Below, in pieces: positions 44,507-53,198 of a stretch of 64,000 nt of DNA (the first letter of the stretch is position 1; the number at the start of each line of letters is the position of its first letter). Made by a program: the position numbers and the translations under genes. The notes under the pieces are model-generated. The model was not told the origin of the DNA and did no database searches. It was given only the letters and a program-made list of their open reading frames with translations. Source of the DNA: Peribacillus sp. FSL H8-0477 (lineage in GTDB: Bacteria; Bacillota; Bacilli; Bacillales; DSM-1321); the NCBI RefSeq assembly GCF_038002765.1, contig NZ_JBBODE010000001.1, positions 310,001 to 374,000 on the forward strand. Reading direction: 5' to 3'.

Positions 44507-44535
44507 GTCCAGAAAATAGTCATTATCTTCTGGAC
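44507..44535 (-). other. Intercistronic stem-loop in the PTS operon
   Basis: GTCCAGAA (44507-44514) pairs with TTCTGGAC (44528-44535), 8 perfect bp with a 13-nt loop, without a T-run. Likely an mRNA processing or stability element between the IIC and TIM-barrel-like genes. Confidence 0.55.
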
Positions 44536-44599
44536 TATTGATACGGTCATCTGCATGTGAATGAATGATGCCTAGTAGTAGTTTAGTAATGTATGCCTC

Positions 44600-45868
44600 T
44601 TATTCTTCTGCTTTAAAACGTTTTTCGACCGCTAAAACGAATGGCAGGTAAAGTAAAACATCCAATAGTATTAACACAACCTGCAAAATGGCCCCGCTTA
44701 TATCCCCTGTAACTAAGAAGCCGCTGAAGATTGGCGGCATCGTCCAGGAGGCAGCCGCTCTGGTTAATGGAACAATCCCGGAGGCCATTGCGGAATACGT
44801 GACAACTACGTTTACGATTGGAGCGAGTATAAATGGAATCACTAACATCACATTTAAAACAACCGGAATCCCGAACATGGTCGGTTCATTAATATTGAAT
44901 AAACCTGGTACAACCGTAATCGGTGCTAATGCTTTTGTTTGTTTACTTGTTTTCTTTTTGCGTGCTAAATAGCCTAGAACTAATACCAAACCAAGCGTAG
45001 CTCCGCCTCCGCCTATATAGACGAAGTTATCCATGAAGGGAAGCGTGATAATGTTTTGTAGTTCTTGACCTGCTTGATAAGCCACACGATTTTCATCTAA
45101 GTTAGCGATCCATACAGGCTGCATAACGGAGTTAACGACATTTCCTCCATGGATACCTACAAACCAGAATAAACTATTCAGACCGACAACGATGATCGTA
45201 CCAAACACGTTATTTCCTAATAATCCTAATGGTTTACCTAAGACTACTTGTGCAATGTCATGTACATTGGGTAAATCAAATGTGGTGAGCACAGAATAAA
45301 TAAGTAACCACATCGTGATAATGACTGCACCTGGAATAATGGCACTAAAACTTTTCGATACAGCTGGCGGAACACTTTCCGGAAGTCTGATTTGGATATT
45401 CCGATTAATAAACCACTGATAAATATAGCCATTCAGCAAGCCCATAATAATGGCAACAAACAACCCTTTTGCTCCCATATAAGCGATTGGCATTCCCGCT
45501 CCAGCGTCAGAAGTAATGAATGGGGTTGCCATAATAAAAGCAGATATCGAGATAATACCTGAACCGATTCCATCTACATTAAACTGCCTGGTTAAACTGT
45601 ACGCAATCCCAAAACTGGCGATTAACCCAATTAATCCAAAACTACTATCCGTCCCTTTCCATAAAAAATCCGCAAATCCCATTTTTCCCAACCATGCCTC
45701 CCAACCTGGGGCTGGGAAACTAGCAATAATCATAAAAAGTGAGCCAATAATAATTAACGGCATGGCAAATGTAATTCCGTCTCTTATGGCAATCAGAAAC
45801 TTGTTATTGCCTAATTTCCCTGCAATCGGCATCAGTTTATTTTCCAATAGTTCATTCACTTTGCTCAC
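44600..45868 (-). CDS. PTS cellobiose-type IIC permease
   Basis: A 422-residue integral membrane protein with about ten segments and the CelB/LicC-type features IGGGGATLGLVLVLGYLARK and the FNINEPTMFGIPVVLNVML sugar-binding region. Start is GTG 45868, after AGAGGGGGA. It is the first gene of the operon. The sugar is probably a beta-glucoside or another disaccharide; the binding motif does not decide it. Confidence 0.93.
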   Translation of the reverse strand: MSKVNELLENKLMPIAGKLGNNKFLIAIRDGITFAMPLIIIGSLFMIIASFPAPGWEAWLGKMGFADFLWKGTDSSFGLIGLIASFGIAYSLTRQFNVDGIGSGIISISAFIMATPFITSDAGAGMPIAYMGAKGLFVAIIMGLLNGYIYQWFINRNIQIRLPESVPPAVSKSFSAIIPGAVIITMWLLIYSVLTTFDLPNVHDIAQVVLGKPLGLLGNNVFGTIIVVGLNSLFWFVGIHGGNVVNSVMQPVWIANLDENRVAYQAGQELQNIITLPFMDNFVYIGGGGATLGLVLVLGYLARKKKTSKQTKALAPITVVPGLFNINEPTMFGIPVVLNVMLVIPFILAPIVNVVVTYSAMASGIVPLTRAAASWTMPPIFSGFLVTGDISGAILQVVLILLDVLLYLPFVLAVEKRFKAEE

Positions 45869-45949
45869 TTTTTTCCCCCTCTAACTTTAATTATTTCTTA
45901 TTTATAAATTATTACTAACTATAATTAAATACCCCCTTTATTTTGTTTA

Positions 45950-45970
45950 TTAGTTATATATTATAATTAA
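45950..45970. promoter_or_regulatory. ROK operator, PTS side
   Basis: TTAGTTATAT-A-TTATAATTAA closely resembles the perfect palindrome at 46056-46076, sharing the whole right arm and most of the left. It is 82 bp upstream of the IIC start. Confidence 0.6.
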
Positions 45971-45980
45971 CATTAATAAA

Positions 45981-45994
45981 TGTAAGCGTTTTTG
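45981..45994. promoter_or_regulatory. cre-like site (CcpA)
   Basis: TGTAAGCGTTTTTG keeps the TGTAAGCG core of the cre consensus. It is between the two ROK operators, so the divergent PTS and regulator genes are probably under catabolite repression. Confidence 0.6.
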
Positions 45995-46055
45995 TCAATG
46001 CTATATTCTGAATATTTTATATTTTCAAGAAATATTATTGATTTTTACTACGTAC

Positions 46056-46076
46056 TTAATTATAATTTATAATTAA
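46056..46076. promoter_or_regulatory. ROK operator, regulator side
   Basis: TTAATTATAA and TTATAATTAA form perfect 10-bp inverted arms around one T. It is 22 bp upstream of the ROK gene start, suggesting autoregulation. Confidence 0.7.
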
Positions 46077-46098
46077 TAGAGATGAGAAAGGGACTATA

Positions 46099-47295
46099 AT
46101 GACACTTACAACGAAACAAAGAGAATTGCGAAGTAAAATTTTAGATAAAATTTATGTTAATGGACCCATCTCACGAATAGAGATTTCAAAACAGACAGGG
46201 ATTACCCCTGCTACCGTGAGTGAGCTAACTGGATCCTTACTGAATGAAAACCTTATTTATGAATTAGGAGAAGACTCTTCTGAAAATAACAAATCGGGAC
46301 GCAAGCGGATTCTTCTGGATATCGCCGGACGTCACAGTTTTTATATTGGAAGTGAGCTATCAGAAAAATACTTTTCGTTTTGCTTAAGTGACAATACGGG
46401 GAAAGTCTATGCAGAGAGAGTCATTCCGTTTCATGCTGGAAGCAAAAATGAAGCGTTAACCGACATTCATTTTGTTGAGGAATTAAATCAATTTATTGAT
46501 CGTTACCACAGCTTTCAACCAAAAGCCGTAGGGATTGCACTGCCTGGACATTTTAATGAAGAAAGTAAAACCATTTACAGCAACAATCCACGCTGGAAGA
46601 CCTTTAATCTGGGGATTTTAATCGAAAATGCAGCATTACCTATTTACTTTAAAAACAATGTTCATTCGATGGCGAACGCTGAGAGACTATTTAGCGAGAA
46701 TACGATCGATGAAAATTTTATTTTCTTCCATGTCGGACGAGGGATGTTTTGTTCTTATTTGTATGAAGGGATGACTTATGGAGAACACAAATATTTAGTA
46801 GGTGAAGTCGGTCATACGATTGTACATCCAGACGGAGAACTATGTGAGTGTGGGAAAAGAGGCTGCTTACAGACCTACGCGAGTGAAGCTTGGATAATCA
46901 AGAAATCCCGAATCCTTTTTGAAAGTGCAAATACAACTTTTTTAAGCCAATTAACGCCAGACGAACAAAGTATCTCCATTGAAACGATATTAAGAGCCTA
47001 TAAAATGGGCGACGAAGGTGTGACAACCATCCTTAATAACGCGATTAAGTACCTGTCTATCACCATCAATAATTTACCAATGGTCATAGATACAAATAAG
47101 ATCATCCTACACGGAGAGCTATTTAATGAACCCGCTATGGCCAACCTGCTCAGCCGTTATTTAAATCAAAACACGATCCTCCTTCCCCTCAGCCATACAT
47201 GGGACATTGTATTTAAACCCTATTCCAATATAAATGGAGCTCTCGGAGCATGCAGTCTCGCTATCTCCAACTTTTTATTACAGGGTCGAGAATAA
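46099..47295 (+). CDS. ROK-family transcriptional regulator (NagC/XylR type)
   Basis: A 398-residue regulator. N-terminal winged HTH (SRIEISKQTGITPATVSELTGSL, about 21-43), then the sugar-kinase-like ROK domain, with VGEVGHTIVHPDGELCECGKRGCLQTYASE (zinc-binding C-x-C-x4-C) at its centre. The kinase phosphate motif is degenerate. Divergent from the PTS operon, with two matching palindromes in the shared region, it very likely represses that operon until the sugar or its phosphate is present. Confidence 0.92.
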   Translation: MTLTTKQRELRSKILDKIYVNGPISRIEISKQTGITPATVSELTGSLLNENLIYELGEDSSENNKSGRKRILLDIAGRHSFYIGSELSEKYFSFCLSDNTGKVYAERVIPFHAGSKNEALTDIHFVEELNQFIDRYHSFQPKAVGIALPGHFNEESKTIYSNNPRWKTFNLGILIENAALPIYFKNNVHSMANAERLFSENTIDENFIFFHVGRGMFCSYLYEGMTYGEHKYLVGEVGHTIVHPDGELCECGKRGCLQTYASEAWIIKKSRILFESANTTFLSQLTPDEQSISIETILRAYKMGDEGVTTILNNAIKYLSITINNLPMVIDTNKIILHGELFNEPAMANLLSRYLNQNTILLPLSHTWDIVFKPYSNINGALGACSLAISNFLLQGRE

Positions 47296-47304
47296 ACCAG
47301 AAAA

Positions 47305-47330
47305 GAGACAGTTCAAAACTGTCTTTTTTA
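47305..47330 (+). terminator. Rho-independent terminator
   Basis: GACAGTT/AACTGTC stem with a CAA loop and TTTTTTA tail directly after the ROK gene. Confidence 0.85.
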
Positions 47331-47464
47331 CTGTACTGATGATGGTCAATCTCCTATATAATGCGTTTTTTCTAACAAGTTCTTAACTTCTTTACCAATC
47401 GTTTCGGCATTCATTCTAGTTCATGAACCCCATGTCTATATTATTTTCTTCACTGAACAAAAAG

Positions 47465-47504
47465 AAATAACCCACCCTTAAAAAATTAAAGGGATAGGTT
47501 ATTT
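47465..47504 (-). terminator. Terminator downstream of the VanZ-family gene
   Basis: AAATAACC...GGTTATTT with inner CCTT/AAGG pairing; on the minus strand a TTTCTTTTTG tail follows. It may serve both directions. Confidence 0.7.
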
Positions 47505-47592
47505 TCTTTCTCTAAATACTAGAAGTTACCGCACTTCTTACAGAAACGTATGTCAGTGGAAACAGTTAACGCTGTTAATCCTATCTTTGTTC

Positions 47593-48984
47593 CTAAATTG
47601 CAGGAATTAAGATTGTTATATCCTTCCCATCTACAGTGCTATAAAAAGCATAAACAGGTTGATAATAGCTCTTTGAATCTAAATAAAAGCTTAGCTCTAC
47701 ATTATGAATAGCTAAGGTTTTTATGCCTTTATTTTCAACGTAATAGTTAAATTCCCCATCTAATATTTCCTGATAGACTTCTTGTTCACTTTTTATTAGA
47801 ATATCCTTTACCTTTTCATAGGTAATTAAATGATGCTCAATTCCTTTTACTGTATCGTCGTTGTAATAATTCACCGTTATGGTGCCATCAATTAGTTGAT
47901 TTTCTATGATTTTTTTATCTACCGACCACTCAAATGTACCCTTATTAACCTTTTTAAAATGAGCGTTTGGTGGAATCTCAATGCCGAAACCAGTTAATTT
48001 ATTCTTTAAGGTTTCTTCTTCTACATCTATTGGTTCTATATGTTCGTCAAAACTTGAGAAATCCGTATAACTATAACTTCCATCTAAGAATTGGAAGGAT
48101 AGATTATAAGCTTCTTCACCTTGGACCCTATATACACCTAAATCCGGGTAAGATATATCATCCATATTCGATACATCAATGTTTAACTTTTTAAAATAAT
48201 TTAGCACAAACTCATCAGCAGCGTCCTTAGTATAGCTAGGTGCTTTATATACTGGGACGGTTATTCTAGTATCGCTAAGTTTTATATCTATAGTGGTTGT
48301 AGCTTGTGTCATATCTGTTTTTTGACTTGGCCTGATGGGAAGATTCCCAAACTCCTTAACGTTATAATACACAAGCATACTTCCGAATAAAAAAACGACT
48401 ATGAATAACGGTGAAATGAAGAAAAGAGATTGCTTTATTTTCTTATTCTTTATTGAAATGAAGGCCATGATGATTCCATATCCAATAATGGCTCCTACTA
48501 GATTATTAAATAGATCATCCAGTTCAAAAATACCGTATCCTGATAGTAACTGGATACATTCAATGGATAGTGTGAATAACGCGGCCATCCCAACTGTCCA
48601 TAAGGCCTTTCGAAAACGAGCATCCAATAAAGGGAAAAGAAACCCGAATGGTACAAACATGAATATATTTAAAAGTACAAATTGCCATTGCCGTGTACTA
48701 AAACTATACCAGGCCTCTCTGTATGATGAAAACAAAGATAAAACCATCTCGCCTTGGAAGTTTGACCCCCTATTCATAAAAGTCATACCAATAACCATAA
48801 GAACATAACTAATAAACAACCCTACTAGTAGAAGCCGCGTCTTTGAAAGACTTTTCTTCCCACTTAAAAGTTTTTTATAAACTATAAAATAGAGTAGCAA
48901 AAAGATTATTCCTAAAACAATAATGGCTATTAAAGCCAGAAAAAAGTAATTCTTAACTATACCAATGATTTCTTCTACCCTCAT
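47593..48984 (-). CDS. VanZ-family membrane protein with a large C-terminal extracytoplasmic domain
   Basis: A 463-residue protein. Residues 1-225 hold six membrane segments with the VanZ signature (LLNIFMFVPFGFLFPLL, ECIQLLSGYGIFELDDLFNNLVGAIIGYG). The last 235 residues are predicted to lie outside (PIRPSQKTDMTQATTTIDIK..., ending YAFYSTVDGKDITILIPAI) and have no family I can name. VanZ relatives give low-level teicoplanin resistance, but most are of unknown role. GGGAG precedes ATG 48984. One of three VanZ-family genes in the window. Confidence 0.85.
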   Translation of the reverse strand: MRVEEIIGIVKNYFFLALIAIIVLGIIFLLLYFIVYKKLLSGKKSLSKTRLLLVGLFISYVLMVIGMTFMNRGSNFQGEMVLSLFSSYREAWYSFSTRQWQFVLLNIFMFVPFGFLFPLLDARFRKALWTVGMAALFTLSIECIQLLSGYGIFELDDLFNNLVGAIIGYGIIMAFISIKNKKIKQSLFFISPLFIVVFLFGSMLVYYNVKEFGNLPIRPSQKTDMTQATTTIDIKLSDTRITVPVYKAPSYTKDAADEFVLNYFKKLNIDVSNMDDISYPDLGVYRVQGEEAYNLSFQFLDGSYSYTDFSSFDEHIEPIDVEEETLKNKLTGFGIEIPPNAHFKKVNKGTFEWSVDKKIIENQLIDGTITVNYYNDDTVKGIEHHLITYEKVKDILIKSEQEVYQEILDGEFNYYVENKGIKTLAIHNVELSFYLDSKSYYQPVYAFYSTVDGKDITILIPAI

Positions 48985-49256
48985 TTTCTATCTCCCTCAT
49001 ACAAGACTAATATGCCTTAATCTACTTTACATTACCTTGTTGTCGATTTAATACATTTACTTTCTAGCACTGCTCTACGAAACAATTCTGACCCTGATTC
49101 CTCCCCACTTTCCGAGTACATTAACTACTATAAATAGTACCTCTATCTATGTAATTGGTATAGTTCTAATTAGGAACAGCAAAGGGAAAAAGTAATGATT
49201 CTAGTATATTAAAAGTCATTTCATCTAGCAAAACTTTGTATGACGAAAAAAACTTC

Positions 49257-49285
49257 TTGACTATAAGAAATCCATCTACTATACT
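49257..49285 (+). promoter_or_regulatory. Sigma-A promoter of the C39-like lipoprotein gene
   Basis: TTGACT (49257-49262) and TATACT (49280-49285), each a 5/6 match, are separated by exactly 17 bp. The predicted transcript starts about 30 bp before the ribosome binding site. The rest of 48985-49256 shows no feature. Confidence 0.75.
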
Positions 49286-49323
49286 CAATTCTTGTGAAAA
49301 AAATAGGAAAAGGATGGGGATTA

Positions 49324-50289
49324 ATGAAAAGACTTCTTACGGCAGCTATAGCATCCTCCATGCTATTATTAACTGCATGCTCAGACAACAATGAATCAAA
49401 AGAAGTGGAAGCAGAAACGACGGTATCAGCAAAACCAACTACTGCGGATGCTACGATTAAAGGAAAAGATTACGATGAAAATGGCGGCGCGGATGCTTAT
49501 GCTTCTGCAGGTGACCATGCCGATTCTCGTTACTATAAAGCACCTGATTTCTTTAACTTGAAATCAAATGATCAATTACTATTGATCGAAAACTATCAAA
49601 CGATGCAGCAAACAACCGAATGGTCTTGTGGACCTGCTACAGCACTAATGGTTGCGAATCATTTTGGAGTAACTGATTTAACCGAAATGGATATTGCGAC
49701 ACAAATGAAATCAATGACAGACTTAGACGTGAAGGATGCGTTGCCAGGAACGGCGAACAACTTCCCTGAATACGGCTCAAACGTTACTCAACTCTATGAT
49801 TTCTTCACTAGTTTAGAAGGGTTTGAAGTGGTGGATACAAGCTACCGCGGAGAATACAACGACGCTGACTTAATTCAAGAGAGTAACGAAGTCACTGAAA
49901 ATAACGTAGGCAACCTGCCTGCTGCTTTTACTTGGAACAGCCTGTATACTTCTGAAAACAGCGACACCTCTGAAGCCTACGTCGAAGATGCAAAAGACAG
50001 CTTTTTCGTAAAATGGCTGACAGATCACCTGTCAAACGATCGTCCAATCATGGTTGAATGGGGCGACTGGGATGGCCACTGGCAATCCATTATCGGATAT
50101 GACAATAACGGTACACCAGGCATTGGCGATGATACACTTATCTTCGCTGACCCATACGATACATCTGATCACGCCCAAGATGGCTACTACTTCTACCCAT
50201 TAGAGCGTTGGTTTGGCCAATGGAATGACCGCAACATCGCACCCAAACCATTCCAATTACAGCCCTATATTGTCGTAGATACAAAATAA
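49324..50289 (+). CDS. Lipoprotein with a C39-like cysteine peptidase domain
   Basis: A 321-residue exported lipoprotein: signal MKRLLTAAIASSMLLLTAC (acylated Cys19), then a low-complexity spacer. The papain/C39-like domain shows NYQTMQQTTEWSCGPATALM (catalytic Cys), WGDWDGHWQSIIGYD (catalytic His) and FADPYDTSDHAQDG. I use ATG 49324, where the signal peptide begins. C39-like secreted enzymes are of largely unknown function; bacteriocin-type leader cleavage is unlikely because there is no ABC transporter here. Confidence 0.87.
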   Translation: MKRLLTAAIASSMLLLTACSDNNESKEVEAETTVSAKPTTADATIKGKDYDENGGADAYASAGDHADSRYYKAPDFFNLKSNDQLLLIENYQTMQQTTEWSCGPATALMVANHFGVTDLTEMDIATQMKSMTDLDVKDALPGTANNFPEYGSNVTQLYDFFTSLEGFEVVDTSYRGEYNDADLIQESNEVTENNVGNLPAAFTWNSLYTSENSDTSEAYVEDAKDSFFVKWLTDHLSNDRPIMVEWGDWDGHWQSIIGYDNNGTPGIGDDTLIFADPYDTSDHAQDGYYFYPLERWFGQWNDRNIAPKPFQLQPYIVVDTK

Positions 50290-50297
50290 ATAGATAG

Positions 50298-50335
50298 AAA
50301 CGGCAGCATCCAGATCAATGGGTGCTGCCGTTTTT
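50298..50335 (+). terminator. Rho-independent terminator
   Basis: AAACGGCAGCA and TGCTGCCGTTT, 11-bp stem with inner CC/GG pairs, followed by TTTTTAC. The following 275 bp to the beta-lactamase gene holds nothing I can support. Confidence 0.88.
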
Positions 50336-50612
50336 ACTAACCTGGTATTCTATTTATTGCTATGACTTTTTCCCTATCCGCTCTATCTGACATCTCCAAA
50401 TAAATAGGGTATATTTCATAATCAAATAAGAAAGGATGTCAAAAAACAGATGCTAATGTCAGTCGCCACGCTGAGGATCATTGCATATAACCGCTTGCCA
50501 ATCTCCCGAGATACCCACTAACGTCAAAATCCTTGAAGAAGGAACTTGGAAGATAAAGTTTGGATACTATTACGACTTGGTTCTTCAAAAAATGCAGTAC
50601 TAACAGCCATTT

Positions 50613-51497
50613 CTATTTATGTTTGAGTTTAAGAGACTTAATCGCTGCTTCTGTTGCCTCAGCGATCAGCTTGTCGTTATACTCAGCCTCTTTCTCATCA
50701 CGACTGGAAAGGACAGCTAGAACAATCGGGTCTCCTTTTGCTGGCCAGATAATCGCAATATCATTTCTCGTACCATATGATCCTGCCCCAGTCTTATCCG
50801 CCACTACCCACCCTTTCGGCACTCCAGCACGAATGAGCGCATCTCCAGTCGTGTTTCGCTTCATCCAATCTAGTAGAAGTTCCCGTTTCTCCGTTGATAG
50901 GGTATCTCCCAACGTATAAGCTTGAAGACTAGCAGCAAGGGCTCTTGCTGTACTCGTATCATGCGTTTCACCAGGATTCACTTCATTTAAATCCGGCTCA
51001 TATCGCACAGGGTTCGTCACCGTATCGCCTATTCCCTCCAAGGCATTCTTAAATCCGCTCGGTCCCCCTATTTGTTTAAGAATAAGATTGCCTGCTGTAT
51101 TGTCACTGTATCGAAGAGAAGCATCAGAAAGCTCCTTCAGCGTCATTCCCGTATCCACATGCTTTTCTGTAATGGGATTATAATTCACTAGATCCTCACG
51201 CGTATACCTAATTCGTTGATTTAAGTCTTCAATTGAATTCTGTTGTAAAAGGGCTCCAACAGCCAGCGCCTTATGTGTAGAAGTATAAGCAAATCGTTCA
51301 TCTGGATGATAGACTACGGTACGGTTTGTCCCAGTATCCAATGCAAAGACACCCAGTTTAGCATCATACTTTTCTTCCAGCTTCGCAAACTTACTTTCTG
51401 GTTTTTGCGGTTTAGGATCGTGATGGTCTGAAAAACCCGTAAGCGCGGCACAAGAAAGAAACAGGACAGGCAATACATTTCTAAATGATAATTTCAT
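50613..51497 (-). CDS. Class A beta-lactamase
   Basis: A 294-residue enzyme with all the class A motifs in order: STHK (nucleophile Ser70 and Lys73), YSDN (the SDN loop), EPDLNEVNPG (omega loop, Glu166) and DKTG (the KTG strand). It hydrolyses penicillins and related drugs. The N-terminus MKLSFRNVLPVLFLSCAALTG has an LxxC lipobox-like end, so it may be membrane-anchored like other Gram-positive penicillinases. A His replaces the usual Phe/Cys after Thr71. No blaR/blaI regulators are adjacent. Confidence 0.93.
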   Translation of the reverse strand: MKLSFRNVLPVLFLSCAALTGFSDHHDPKPQKPESKFAKLEEKYDAKLGVFALDTGTNRTVVYHPDERFAYTSTHKALAVGALLQQNSIEDLNQRIRYTREDLVNYNPITEKHVDTGMTLKELSDASLRYSDNTAGNLILKQIGGPSGFKNALEGIGDTVTNPVRYEPDLNEVNPGETHDTSTARALAASLQAYTLGDTLSTEKRELLLDWMKRNTTGDALIRAGVPKGWVVADKTGAGSYGTRNDIAIIWPAKGDPIVLAVLSSRDEKEAEYNDKLIAEATEAAIKSLKLKHK

Positions 51498-51605
51498 ACT
51501 TCCACCCCTTGCTTAAAGATTTTATAGCCACGTACATTGTTTGCAATAATTAGTCTTTTAGATTCTAGCATAAACACATATCTTATTCTTCGTCCGTTCG
51601 TACCA

Positions 51606-51893
51606 CTAATATGTTGTCAGGAAATGAATAATATAGCCCACAAACCCAATTGATAAAACACTGGAAAAAATAACATATCTATTTCGTACAGATTTCTGTG
51701 AAGATTGATAGAGTAATTTTACCGTAAAAGTAGAAGCTAGGATAGAAAAAAGGGGCGCATAGACAAACACTAACAGAACAAAAGAAGCTCCTCCCGCCAT
51801 ATCTTCAACGTCAGTAAAGGACCATACTGTTACAAACCAGAGAAACCACCAGTTAAAAAAAGTAGCCAAACTAAAAAGTACGTTTTTCACCAT
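51606..51893 (-). CDS. Small membrane protein (95 aa), unknown
   Basis: Three hydrophobic segments (about 6-25, 35-60 and 74-94). Starts MVKNVLFSLATFFNWWFLWF with a GGGGGATCC ribosome binding region. It is 108 bp upstream of the beta-lactamase gene on the same strand. No family recognised. Confidence 0.5.
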   Translation of the reverse strand: MVKNVLFSLATFFNWWFLWFVTVWSFTDVEDMAGGASFVLLVFVYAPLFSILASTFTVKLLYQSSQKSVRNRYVIFSSVLSIGFVGYIIHFLTTY

Positions 51894-52270
51894 TTTGGAT
51901 CCCCCTCGACTATCATAAAAATGTTAAAGCCTATACGAATCTTCATATTTCAACCAAAACCTAATAGTCGAAAATTTATACGCTGATCAGATTTAATGAG
52001 CTGTAATTCTATCCAATATTCTAATCAAAAATTGAAATACCCCATCAAAATCCTGTATTTCTGCTTCGAGTCCTATGTAACCTCTGTTTCTTTGTGTGAT
52101 AAATCGATACATCTCAGCTTAACCCTTTAACTTTTTCTGAAGCAGTATGGATCATGTATTGTAAATTCTTTACCTCTTATATTGTAAGGGCCATGTCTGC
52201 AGGCTCTTTCGCAAGCATATATCCTGTTTCCCACAATTTCGCATCTGTATGGCTTTTAAAATGACGAAAA
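51894..52270. other. Gap with no supported gene
   Basis: AT-rich DNA with frequent stops. A segment TCTTCATATTTCAACCAAAACCTAATAGTCGA (from about 51942; shown here only in part as TTCAACC..CCTAATAGTCGA) matches the 3' end of the DUF4260 gene at about 57921-57952, so it may be a fragment of that gene. Confidence 0.5.
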
Positions 52271-52402
52271 TCAATATTGAATCTCTTTAATGGACTCAGT
52301 TAAACCGTCTAGTTCTCTTAATGCTTTGTTTAACCGATATTTGCCTTGTCCTTTATGTCGTTTGGTAGGTTGACTGTCTTGGGTTTCTGCTGTCTTTGGC
52401 AT
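52271..52402 (-). CDS. Small basic protein (43 aa) next to the duplicated membrane protein
   Basis: ATG 52402 follows AGGAGTTAAACG. The product reads MPKTAETQDSQPTKRHKGQG, then KYRLNKALRELDGLTESIKE. It is 18 bp downstream of the membrane coiled-coil gene, and a truncated copy sits in the same place after the second paralogue. Conservation across the duplication, plus the ribosome binding site, argues that it is real. Function unknown. Confidence 0.55.
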   Translation of the reverse strand: MPKTAETQDSQPTKRHKGQGKYRLNKALRELDGLTESIKEIQY

Positions 52403-52420
52403 CGTTTAACTCCTATTCTA

Positions 52421-53080
52421 TTAAGGATTTTCACTATGGGTGACATCTATTCTAATCACTGAATCTTCAGTATTAAGAAATTTAAACTTAATCTTTCCTG
52501 TTTGAAATTCAGTTTCACCACCGTTTTTTATTACCTTGCCTAAATGTATATCAAGGATATCTTCTCTAGTTTTAATGGGAATGTCTTGGTTAAAGACAGA
52601 TGTAAAGAAAGCTAAAGCTATAGTTTTAAATTCATTAATTTCTTCATCTTCTGTTAAATTCAATCCAGCTAAAAGTAGCTTAGAGAATTTTCTTGAATTG
52701 GGAGCTAGTGTACCACTCATTACTGTTTTATCGGTTGGGTAAACCATTGCTTTGTAGGAACCACTCTTAACATCTCCAAAAGTAATAGAGTGGTCAATAT
52801 TTAAATCTTTGAAATATTTATTATAGCGGTATTCTAACACTGTGGGGTCTAGGGAGTTATCTATGATGTGGGTTTTTGCAATTGCTTTGTCGGATTGTTC
52901 CTTGTATTTTTGTCTAGCTTTCTCTTTTTCTTGTTCGGCTTTTACGATTTCTTGTTCTTTTTCTTTCGCTTTTTCATATCTTTCACTGTTAGCCGAATCT
53001 TCAATAAATGTGCTTCCGATAATAAAAAATAGTCCCAAAGCTATAACAGCAATGGCACCCCACTTTAATTTTCCCTGCAT
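52421..53080 (-). CDS. Membrane-anchored coiled-coil protein, paralogue A
   Basis: A 219-residue protein. An N-terminal membrane segment (about 6-24) leads into a charged coiled coil (ERYEKAKEKEQEIVKAEQEK...), then a globular region of about 140 residues (LEYRYNKYFKDLNIDHSITF...VIRIDVTHSENP). The first 70 residues are nearly identical to paralogue B at 53217-53873, while the C-terminal domains have drifted. I do not recognise the domain. It lies outside the cytoplasm if the orientation is N-in. Confidence 0.7.
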   Translation of the reverse strand: MQGKLKWGAIAVIALGLFFIIGSTFIEDSANSERYEKAKEKEQEIVKAEQEKEKARQKYKEQSDKAIAKTHIIDNSLDPTVLEYRYNKYFKDLNIDHSITFGDVKSGSYKAMVYPTDKTVMSGTLAPNSRKFSKLLLAGLNLTEDEEINEFKTIALAFFTSVFNQDIPIKTREDILDIHLGKVIKNGGETEFQTGKIKFKFLNTEDSVIRIDVTHSENP

Positions 53081-53093
53081 AGATATTAATCTC

Positions 53094-53198
53094 CTATCCT
53101 ATAAAGTATAATATTAGCTGGATAATCTTATTCCTGGACCCTTGTTCTTTATGTCGTTTGATAGGTTGACTACTTTTGGTATCGACTGGATTTGGCAT
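53094..53198 (-). CDS. Truncated copy of the 43-aa small protein (34 aa)
   Basis: ATG 53198 with AGGAG upstream; starts MPNPVDTKSSQPIKRHKEQG like the 52271 gene, then runs into GSRNKIIQLILYFIG, which is read from the duplication junction. Probably a remnant. It ends just before the start of paralogue A. Confidence 0.45.
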   Translation of the reverse strand: MPNPVDTKSSQPIKRHKEQGSRNKIIQLILYFIG

